This document shows positions 6,706-11,948 of a stretch of DNA of 11,948 bases, piece after piece. Positions within the stretch are counted from its first letter, which is position 1. Every line of letters starts with the position of its first letter. The notes under the pieces were generated by a model. That model was not told the origin of the DNA, made no database searches, and saw only the letters and a program-made list of their open reading frames with translations. The position numbers and the translations under genes are program-made. This DNA comes from Spirochaetota bacterium. GTDB lineage: Bacteria; Spirochaetota; Spirochaetia; B11-G9. Location of the stretch: positions 1-11,948 of the forward strand of contig QNBL01000044.1 of the NCBI GenBank assembly GCA_003641695.1, in the 5' to 3' direction.

Positions 6706-8463
6706 CTAATCTCCCAGAAGTATTTGGTCAATAGAAGCATTAAAATCAAGACTACCAGAAGCAACAGCTTCTTTCAACATTTCCGGTTCTACTGGGAAGC
6801 TGAGGGACATCCATAACTTATCGGAAAGAGGAGACGTATCCTCCATTGACCCTTCATCAGAAATCAGTTCACTGAAAGGGATCTCCACCTGTCCCCACCC
6901 GGAATGAACAAAAAATGGTGCACCAAAGGACAAATCAGAACCTGAATCATTAATTTGAATGTAGCCGGAAGTACAGAAATCTGCTTTAACCAGAAAAGAG
7001 AGGCTGTGTTTCCCGCTGAAAGACTTCCCCATATTGAGTACCAGATTTACCATGACAGGCTGATCAATCCCAATGAATTCTTCAATTTTCCCGTTTATCC
7101 CCAGAGAACCTTTCATGTCCAGGTATGTTCCGGCAGGTCCATTCTCAGTCCTGCGCACCGCCATTGAAAGGGACTGCACACCTTCATTTATTTTTAGCAT
7201 TCCTTCCCCGGATCCTGAATAATCAACGTACAAAGAACTATTGTCAATACTGACCGATGGTACCGTACGGTAAACTTCATCATCAAAAGTAGCAACAACA
7301 TTTTCATCATCTTCAGTATCCAGAGTAAAGAAACCAATATTGTCAACAGAAAGCTTTCCGGATATTTTTTCAGAGTTCCTGAAATAGAAAAGTTCATAGT
7401 TTTTGCCGAAGGGAACACCGAAACTCAGAATCAGAGGTTTATTCTCCTCAATGGAGCCGGTATATGAGTAATCCTTAAGAACGTTGAAGGGAATTTGAAG
7501 ATGATTCCATTCCCCCGGATTCAAAGTAACAGGTACACCGAATACTCTGTCTCCATCCTTAAACTGCTGGGAAACAAAAAGGTACACCTGGGAAAAACCC
7601 TGCGGTTTTAAATCCACCGAAAATCCATAGTCCGCTCCTATCGTATGTTTTGTCTTAAACCCGGCATAAAAATTTAAATCCGAATCGTTCCACTTTCTCA
7701 GCAACTCACCGCTGTCCAGTTCCGCTTCGAAGGCAAGTGTAACAGCACCTTCTCCTGCAGAAATCCCGGCATGTTTGCCGGCAAAGAGCTCTCCCCATGA
7801 TTCTTCATAATGGAAAAAGGGTACCCGGGTTACAGATCCCTCGAAATCATCCAGTATGGTTGTTGTGGTGGTAACTCCCTTAACCCTTGATACAGCATTT
7901 CCGGGAAGTATTACCCTGTTTACCGAATCCTGCTGAAATTCGTTTTCCACCCGGTAGTTTAACTGAAAACCGCCGATTACTTCTCCCGTTCCTACTTTGA
8001 TACATTGAATGTTTATTTTATTGTAGTCCTTTAAAGGAGTTATATATCCTGTAAGCACCATATCCGCTCCAAGCAGCTGGCCCAGATTCACCTGAGTATC
8101 TTCCGACACCAGGTCGGTGAGCATGAGCGAGTGCTCCTCCATTATACGGTCCAGCCCCTGCCTGCTTACCATGGTAAGATTGTCCCCTCCCCTGTTTGCA
8201 ATCTCGGTGGTAACTCCGTTGATGAGATAATCACTTATGCTGCCGGGTTTCCCGTCTACGGTAAAATAATACACAGCAAGAGTTACCGGTTCCGTACCGG
8301 GAAGAATTGCAATGGTTTTTTCAGCTATCGTGGAAGCAAGCACATCTATTCCCTCAATATAGCCAGGTTCAGCCGGAGGGGTACCGGCGCATGAGAACAG
8401 AAAAAGCGAAGCTGCTGTTAACATCCCTGCTGCTACAAGCAGTATAAATTTTGATTTCATCAT
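6706..8463 (-). CDS. Lipoprotein with CsgG-like domain and two carbohydrate-binding-like domains
   Basis: This 585-residue exported lipoprotein has an N-terminal signal helix ending in LFSC, so C25 would be lipidated. Residues about 45-170 look like a CsgG/LpoB-type domain: VTLAVYYFTVDG, an SDYLINGVTTEI helix, MVSRQGLDRIMEE, then LGQLLGADMVLTGYI and VGTGEV. A T-rich linker leads to ILDDFEGS (about 203-210), which opens a first beta-rich region resembling CBM11/CIA30-like sandwiches. A second similar region starts near ATFDDEVYRT and contains SGWGQVEIPFSEL, echoing the earlier GEWNHLQIPFNVL. The role is unknown; envelope, polysaccharide or outer-membrane assembly is plausible. It is followed 2 bp later by argA and diverges from a TetR regulator. 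There is no Shine-Dalgarno before the ATG at 8463, and the transcript may be leaderless. A second ATG follows immediately at 8460. Confidence 0.85.
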   Translation of the reverse strand: MMKSKFILLVAAGMLTAASLFLFSCAGTPPAEPGYIEGIDVLASTIAEKTIAILPGTEPVTLAVYYFTVDGKPGSISDYLINGVTTEIANRGGDNLTMVSRQGLDRIMEEHSLMLTDLVSEDTQVNLGQLLGADMVLTGYITPLKDYNKINIQCIKVGTGEVIGGFQLNYRVENEFQQDSVNRVILPGNAVSRVKGVTTTTTILDDFEGSVTRVPFFHYEESWGELFAGKHAGISAGEGAVTLAFEAELDSGELLRKWNDSDLNFYAGFKTKHTIGADYGFSVDLKPQGFSQVYLFVSQQFKDGDRVFGVPVTLNPGEWNHLQIPFNVLKDYSYTGSIEENKPLILSFGVPFGKNYELFYFRNSEKISGKLSVDNIGFFTLDTEDDENVVATFDDEVYRTVPSVSIDNSSLYVDYSGSGEGMLKINEGVQSLSMAVRRTENGPAGTYLDMKGSLGINGKIEEFIGIDQPVMVNLVLNMGKSFSGKHSLSFLVKADFCTSGYIQINDSGSDLSFGAPFFVHSGWGQVEIPFSELISDEGSMEDTSPLSDKLWMSLSFPVEPEMLKEAVASGSLDFNASIDQILLGD

Positions 8464-8469
8464 GCACTG

Positions 8470-8498
8470 ATTGTAAGAAAAACATCTTTAATTAGCAA
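8470..8498 (-). promoter_or_regulatory. Promoter of the lipoprotein-argA operon, probably leaderless
   Basis: On the minus strand TTGCTA (8493-8498) is followed after 17 bp by TACAAT (8470-8475). The -10 ends 6 nt before the ATG at 8463, so a start site 7 nt beyond the -10 box would be the A of the start codon. No Shine-Dalgarno is present. A competing -10-like TAAAAT lies further upstream but has a poor -35. Confidence 0.5.
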
Positions 8499-8522
8499 GT
8501 ATTTTATCTTTTTGGGAAAATA

Positions 8523-8572
8523 TCGGTTAAGGGCCGACAAAAAGGCTGATCCTGTCTTGACATCACTGTTAA
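8523..8572. promoter_or_regulatory. Candidate TetR operators in the divergent gap
   Basis: Two imperfect dyads lie between the divergent lipoprotein and tetR genes. One is TCGG (8523-8526) with CCGA (8534-8537), separated by 7 bases. The other is TTGACA-TCAC-TGTTAA (8557-8572), with one mismatch, which overlaps the tetR -35 box. TetR-family genes often repress themselves and a divergent neighbour, so either could be an operator. Neither is long enough to be certain. Confidence 0.3.
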
Positions 8573-8584
8573 AGTTAAAATAAT
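8557..8584 (+). promoter_or_regulatory. Promoter of the TetR regulator, probably leaderless
   Basis: A perfect TTGACA (8557-8562) is followed after 16 bp by AATAAT (8579-8584), a five-of-six match to the -10 consensus. Only 6 nt (AGAACC) separate it from the ATG at 8591, leaving no room for a Shine-Dalgarno. This matches the spacing of the divergent lipoprotein promoter. Confidence 0.5.
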
Positions 8585-8590
8585 AGAACC

Positions 8591-9160
8591 ATGGCCAAGA
8601 GTAAACTTGATTATGCGGATGTGGATAACAAGCAACGGATCATTGAAACTGCCACAAAACTGTTTATTAAACAGGGGGCACATGAAACCAGTCTTGCAGA
8701 TATTGCCAAAGAACTGAACATCAGTAAGGGAACACTCTACTATTACTATCCGACAAAATCTGACCTCATCTTCGATGTAACCGATATCTACATGAAAAGA
8801 CTGTCCGGGAAACTTTTAAAATGGGTAAAAAACCATGACAACAAGAACAGCCCTGAAGATATAATCTCGGTAGTATTCAAGATCATGTTCAAGACTACCA
8901 ACAGGGGAAAACTTCATATCTACCTGATATATGAAGCTATCAGTTACAATAAGCTCCTTAAACAAAGAATACGGTCAGCATATACTGAATGGCAGAAGAT
9001 GCTGGAAGAAGCATTGACAGAAATACTCCCGAAGGAGAAGGAACCGGCAATTGTAGCTGAAATAATCCTCACCTTGATTACAGGAGGAGTCGTACACTCC
9101 GCACTGGGTATAAAAATGAGTCCTCTGCCGGAGGTTCTTCCTCACATTATAAGAAAGTAA
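8591..9160 (+). CDS. TetR/AcrR-family transcriptional regulator
   Basis: This 189-residue regulator has a typical TetR N-terminal DNA-binding domain. KQRIIETATKLFIKQGAHETSL is followed by DIAKELNISKGTLYYYYPTKSDL (about 36-59), where the recognition helix and the YYYxxKxDL junction lie. Residues about 65-189 form the helical ligand-binding and dimerisation part, which is not conserved enough to name the effector. It diverges from the CsgG/CBM-like lipoprotein and argA operon across 127 bp, making that operon and itself the likely targets (inference). The ATG at 8591 has no Shine-Dalgarno and lies 6 nt from a good -10 box. Its stop is just before the terminator hairpin that serves the convergent trxA. 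Confidence 0.92.
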   Translation: MAKSKLDYADVDNKQRIIETATKLFIKQGAHETSLADIAKELNISKGTLYYYYPTKSDLIFDVTDIYMKRLSGKLLKWVKNHDNKNSPEDIISVVFKIMFKTTNRGKLHIYLIYEAISYNKLLKQRIRSAYTEWQKMLEEALTEILPKEKEPAIVAEIILTLITGGVVHSALGIKMSPLPEVLPHIIRK

Positions 9161-9164
9161 AATG

Positions 9165-9205
9165 TATAAAAAAGCTCCTGTCAGCCTTCAGACCCCAGGA
9201 GCTTT
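9165..9205 (-). terminator. Intrinsic terminator of trxA
   Basis: AAAGCTCCTG (9171-9180) and CAGGAGCTTT (9196-9205) form a perfect 10-bp stem with a 15-base loop. Read on the minus strand, the stem runs into TTTTTTATAC, a short U-tract, 21 bp after the trxA stop. On the plus strand the hairpin is followed by ACGTAAAAAT, so it would be a weaker terminator for tetR, whose stop is 10 bp before the stem. Confidence 0.8.
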
Positions 9206-9225
9206 ACGTAAAAATACTCTTCTAT

Positions 9226-9585
9226 TTATGCAGTTCCAAGAAGCTCTTTATTAATAACCTCAATGAAGGTATCCTTTGGAAGCGCACCGGCTGCCATCTG
9301 AGGTTTACCGTCTACCGGAATAAAGAGAAGAGAAGGGATGCTCTGAATACCGAAAGCTGCTGCAAGTTCCTGCTCAGCCTCAGTATCAATTTTGTAGAAA
9401 TTAACTTTTCCTGCATATTCTTCTGAAAGCTCTTCAATAATGGGAGCGACCATCTTACAGGGTCCGCACCAATCTGCGTAAAAGTCAATAACTGCAGGAA
9501 TTTCACCCTGAAATTTCCATTCTTTGTTGTTTTCGTAATCAAAAACTTCTTTTAAAAAAGTATCTTTAGTAAGATGTGTTGCCAT
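9226..9585 (-). CDS. trxA: Thioredoxin
   Basis: This 119-residue cytoplasmic thiol-disulphide oxidoreductase has the active site WCGPCK with redox cysteines at 40 and 43, the DFYADWCGPCKMVAPI block, and the cis-proline loop SIPS near residue 83. It has no signal peptide. It is about ten residues longer than E. coli TrxA because of an N-terminal DYENNKEWKFQGE segment, a variant seen in some anaerobe thioredoxins. The ATG at 9585 follows a strong AGGAGGG with 5-nt spacing. It has its own promoter and terminator, so it is probably monocistronic. It would reduce cytoplasmic disulphides and feed reductive enzymes. Confidence 0.96.
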   Translation of the reverse strand: MATHLTKDTFLKEVFDYENNKEWKFQGEIPAVIDFYADWCGPCKMVAPIIEELSEEYAGKVNFYKIDTEAEQELAAAFGIQSIPSLLFIPVDGKPQMAAGALPKDTFIEVINKELLGTA

Positions 9586-9623
9586 TCTTACCCTCCTAAC
9601 CTAATTCTATCTATTGTATAATG

Positions 9624-9652
9624 AATATACTATATATCTATTTTCTAATCAA
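9624..9652 (-). promoter_or_regulatory. Promoter of trxA
   Basis: On the minus strand TTGATT (9647-9652) is followed after 17 bp by TATATT (9624-9629), a five-of-six -10 match. The predicted leader is about 30 nt and contains the AGGAGGG ribosome-binding site. The surrounding gap (9586-9695) is strongly AT-rich. Confidence 0.55.
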
Positions 9653-9695
9653 GACTTTTATGTCCAAATCTAACTAAATATATCATAAATTGTTT

Positions 9696-10754
9696 TTAAG
9701 AAACAAGCTTCTCTATATCGGCACCCGGAATCAGTGTATCAATATAGTCCTGGATCACTTTACCAAGCTTCGTCTGAAACAGATGGTCGGCAATCTGCCC
9801 TTTTACCTGATCAAACGGGACCATGCCCGCCGGTTTCCTGTCAGTAAGTTTGATAATATGGTATCCAAACTGGGTTTTTACTATACCGCTTACCTCCCCT
9901 TTTTTCATACCGAAGACAGCATCTTCAAAGGGCTTTACCATCTGTCCCTTACCAAAGAAACCGAGATCACCACCGTTTTTACTGCTGGGGCCTTCTGAAA
10001 CCTCTCTGGCAAGATCCGAAAACTCCTCTCCGTTTTCAAGGCGCTTCTGAACATCCTCTATCTTCTTTTTTGCTTCTGCCTTGGCAGCATCATCTGCATC
10101 CTCTTTTACCTGAATAAGAATATGACTGGCTCTCACCTGTTCCGGCTGGGAAAAATACTGGGGATTCTGTCCGTAAAAGGCTGCTTCCTCATCTTCTGTT
10201 ATCTTAACCCGGGGTTTGAATTCTTCTTCGATATATCTGCTCAGCATAATGTTCATTTTAAGATCGTCAACAAGAAGTTCTTCAGTAATTCCCTGATCAC
10301 TCAAAGCCTTCTGATATTCTTCATCATCCTTGAACTGTCCTTTGACCTTGTCCATCTGAGCCTGAATCTCTTCATCAGCAACCTTCATCCCTTTTTTAAG
10401 GGCATCCTGGTATAAAAGTTCCTGATTGATAAGGTTATTCAGTACGCTTTCCCTCAATTGGGACATCTGATCATTCTGAAGGGCCATCCCCTGTTGTGTA
10501 TACTGGGAAACAGTAGCCTCCACCTGGCTGTTAAACTTTGCCAGAGGAATAGCAATTCCGTTTACCCTGGCAGCTATATCCACGGGACTCTGAATTTCCT
10601 CCCGCTGTGCTGCTTGGCTGTCAGCCGCTACTTCAGCAGGGGGATTATCCTTCTGCTTTTCCGCTTCCTTTTTGCCTCCGGCAAAAAGTGTTAACGGCAG
10701 GAGCACCATCAGGATAAGTATAAACTGCCGTTTTTTCAATAAATTCATTAACAT
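9696..10754 (-). CDS. Periplasmic peptidyl-prolyl isomerase, SurA/PrsA-like parvulin
   Basis: This exported folding factor of about 352 residues has an N-terminal signal peptide (MNLLKKRQ, then FILILMVLLPLTLF) ending near FAGGKKEAEK. There is no lipobox cysteine, so secretion is probably by signal peptidase I. A charged, low-complexity linker is followed by a SurA-N-like helical chaperone domain (about 60-195) and a parvulin domain (about 208-307, counted from this start). Parvulin hallmarks are visible: ASHILI, GGDLGFFGKGQMVKPFEDAVF and FGYHIIKL. It should help outer-membrane or periplasmic proteins fold. The ATG at 10754 is chosen because GGAG lies 9 nt upstream; an in-frame ATG at 10769 lacks a Shine-Dalgarno and would add METNR before the signal peptide. 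Only one parvulin domain is present, unlike E. coli SurA, which has two. Confidence 0.92.
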   Translation of the reverse strand: MLMNLLKKRQFILILMVLLPLTLFAGGKKEAEKQKDNPPAEVAADSQAAQREEIQSPVDIAARVNGIAIPLAKFNSQVEATVSQYTQQGMALQNDQMSQLRESVLNNLINQELLYQDALKKGMKVADEEIQAQMDKVKGQFKDDEEYQKALSDQGITEELLVDDLKMNIMLSRYIEEEFKPRVKITEDEEAAFYGQNPQYFSQPEQVRASHILIQVKEDADDAAKAEAKKKIEDVQKRLENGEEFSDLAREVSEGPSSKNGGDLGFFGKGQMVKPFEDAVFGMKKGEVSGIVKTQFGYHIIKLTDRKPAGMVPFDQVKGQIADHLFQTKLGKVIQDYIDTLIPGADIEKLVS

Positions 10755-10828
10755 TCTGTTTGTCTCCATTAATTACTGCTTAAGGGGATAATATACTGCT
10801 TTAGAAAAGATAAATCCACTGTAACTGA

Positions 10829-11197
10829 TTATTTTTCTGAATAAAATCCAATAATAAGGCCGTTGGGATCAGATATTTTAAAATCCCGGTGTCCCCACTC
10901 CCTTCTAACAATCTCCTGAACAACAGGAGCACCCCGCTCCCTCAATTCTTTTAAATATGCATCTACGTCTTCAACCTGAATAAGAATTACAGCATCCTTT
11001 AAGGGTTCAACCTGTTTTGTAGCACTCTGAAGCACGATAATCATTCCCGAAGCAGCCTTGAACTGGTGCCCGCTGTCGTTAAACCCCCTGTTCCAGGTCT
11101 TTACAACCGGCAGTCCTAGGACATCGGTATAAAACGCAATCGTCTCGCTGTACTTCATGGTTTGAAAACTGAACCGGAATTCCATCTGGTTATCCAT
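10829..11197 (-). CDS. VOC-fold (glyoxalase/bleomycin resistance-like) protein
   Basis: This small 122-residue protein carries the paired beta-alpha-beta pattern of the vicinal oxygen chelate superfamily. It opens with a SETIAFYTDVLGLPVV segment and closes with GHRDFKISDPNGLIIGFYSEK. In metal-dependent members the last strand has a Glu metal ligand where this protein has Gly (IIGFY), so it may not be a metalloenzyme and may instead bind a small molecule or drug. The substrate cannot be told. A good AGAGGTGG ribosome site lies about 4 nt before the ATG at 11197. It diverges from the GH8 gene, with 50 bp between the starts, and precedes the parvulin gene on the same strand. Confidence 0.87.
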   Translation of the reverse strand: MDNQMEFRFSFQTMKYSETIAFYTDVLGLPVVKTWNRGFNDSGHQFKAASGMIIVLQSATKQVEPLKDAVILIQVEDVDAYLKELRERGAPVVQEIVRREWGHRDFKISDPNGLIIGFYSEK

Positions 11198-11213
11198 ACG
11201 GCCACCTCTTATC

Positions 11214-11241
11214 TTGATTTTCTATTAAAATGGTCTAAATT
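11214..11241 (+). promoter_or_regulatory. Promoter of the GH8 lipoprotein gene, probably leaderless
   Basis: TTGATT (11214-11219) is followed after 16 bp by TAAATT (11236-11241), and the -10 ends 6 nt before the ATG at 11248. No Shine-Dalgarno precedes the start. The -10 matches only four of six consensus bases. Confidence 0.4.
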
Positions 11242-11247
11242 TCAAGC

Positions 11248-11948
11248 ATGAACAGACTGATCGTGATATTAATACTCATAATATTTCTATTTACCTTCGG
11301 GTCCTGCAGGACATCTCCGCAGGCGGTAAGCTATGATTCGTACCCCTATACCTACACAAGTCCTATTAAGCCGTCGCAGTACACGCAATCGGATATGGAA
11401 GCCCATGTCCAGCAGTACTGGGATTACTGGTCAGGCAAGTATCTTAAACAGTCAACTGTAGAGACAACGTGGTACTATGTTCTCGGGGAGTCAAACGGTG
11501 ACACCCCCTCATCCTGGGGCGGTACAGATGCAAAGGCAACATCCGAGGGACACGGATATGGTATGATAATTACCGCACTTATGGACAAACAGACGGAGTT
11601 TGACGGATTGTACAACATGTACAAAGCCTTCCCCAGTACAATTAATAAAAATTTAATGTCCTGGATCATTCCGGAAAACGAAGATACAAACCTCCGTTCG
11701 GACAGCGCCTCCGACGGCGATATCGATATTGCCTATGCTCTCCTGCTGGCAGACGCAAAATGGGGTTTAACCGGAACTATTAATTATAAGGGAGAAGCTG
11801 TCCGTATCATTAATTCGATAATGGAAAGTGAGATCTCCCATACAACATGGCGGGTGCTTCTGGGAGACTGGGACAGTGATGACTATTCCACAAGACCTTC
11901 CGACTGGATTCCGGATCACTTCCGGGCCTTCAAAGAAGCAACCGGCGA
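11248..11948 (+). CDS. Glycoside hydrolase family 8 lipoprotein (partial, 3' end beyond window)
   Basis: The open frame continues off the right edge after 233 codons. The N-terminus is a signal helix ending FTFGSC, so C20 is probably lipidated and the enzyme is held at the cell envelope. GH8 signatures are clear: ATSEGHGYGM with the catalytic acid E100, SASDGDIDIAYALLLADAKWG (about 153-173), and GDWD...TRPSDWIPDHFRAFKEATG near the visible end. GH8 enzymes cleave beta-1,4 glucans, lichenan, xylan or chitosan, and the exact substrate is undecided. The family also includes BcsZ of cellulose synthesis, but no bcs gene is seen. The ATG at 11248 has no Shine-Dalgarno and a promoter 6 nt away, suggesting leaderless translation. 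About 100-130 residues are probably missing. Confidence 0.93.
   Translation, partial: MNRLIVILILIIFLFTFGSCRTSPQAVSYDSYPYTYTSPIKPSQYTQSDMEAHVQQYWDYWSGKYLKQSTVETTWYYVLGESNGDTPSSWGGTDAKATSEGHGYGMIITALMDKQTEFDGLYNMYKAFPSTINKNLMSWIIPENEDTNLRSDSASDGDIDIAYALLLADAKWGLTGTINYKGEAVRIINSIMESEISHTTWRVLLGDWDSDDYSTRPSDWIPDHFRAFKEATG

Noticed and set aside
6955..7167. Plus-strand open frames inside the lipoprotein and argA genes
   Set aside because: They are short, have no recognisable domains and overlap strong coding signal on the other strand.
9686..9706. TTGTTT/AAACAA hairpin as terminator of the parvulin gene
   Set aside because: The stem is only six AT-rich pairs, it contains the stop codon and lacks a U-tract.
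1..11948. CRISPR arrays, tRNA genes, insertion sequences or phage attachment sites
   Set aside because: No direct repeat series, cloverleaf, transposase or integrase motif was found on either strand.

Overview
The window reads as chromosomal DNA from an anaerobic or facultative, saccharolytic bacterium, most likely a free-living spirochaete. This is an inference from several traits together. There are two lipoproteins with loose lipoboxes (FSC and GSC), a CsgG-like/carbohydrate-binding lipoprotein, and a secreted parvulin whose signal peptide ends in an AGGKKEAEK-type junction. There is also an Hnd-type NADH-linked hydrogenase operon, moderate-to-low GC, and dense same-strand operons. No rRNA, tRNA, CRISPR array, insertion sequence or phage gene was seen, and no gene looks broken. 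Two genes are cut by the window edges.

Left part (1-2869, minus strand): a nicotinamidase gene (pncA) is followed by an MCP chemoreceptor gene with its own strong sigma70-type promoter. Only 25 bp after the MCP come a NuoE/HndA-type [2Fe-2S] subunit and the start of an HndB-type (or NuoF N-terminal) thioredoxin-fold [2Fe-2S] protein, overlapping by 14 bp. The layout suggests a chemoreceptor co-transcribed with an NADH-oxidising hydrogenase or diaphorase.

Centre-left (2996-5394, plus strand): a stand-alone receiver-domain response regulator sits 6 bp ahead of a complete biotin ECF transporter: bioY (S component), bioM/ecfA (ATPase) and bioN/ecfT (transmembrane coupling subunit). The transporter genes overlap one another. 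The bioN 3' end overlaps the 3' end of the convergent argA by 44 bp.

Centre (5351-9160): argA (N-acetylglutamate synthase, kinase-like plus GNAT domains) lies 2 bp downstream of a 585-residue lipoprotein gene on the minus strand. The lipoprotein joins a CsgG-like domain to two carbohydrate-binding-like beta-sandwich regions. A TetR regulator diverges from the lipoprotein. Both of these divergent genes lack a Shine-Dalgarno sequence and have a promoter whose -10 box ends 6 nt before the ATG, so both look leaderless.

Right part (9165-11948): trxA, a periplasmic SurA/PrsA-like parvulin and a small VOC-fold protein are on the minus strand. A plus-strand GH8 glycoside hydrolase lipoprotein then runs off the right edge and also has leaderless architecture. 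No gene-free stretch exceeds 300 bases; the longest gaps (about 110-130 bp) hold the promoters listed.

I did not find one clearly new multi-gene system. The points most worth checking are the leaderless envelope and regulator genes, the single-TM MCP in a hydrogenase operon, the response regulator leading a biotin transporter operon, and the CsgG/CBM-like lipoprotein coupled to argA.
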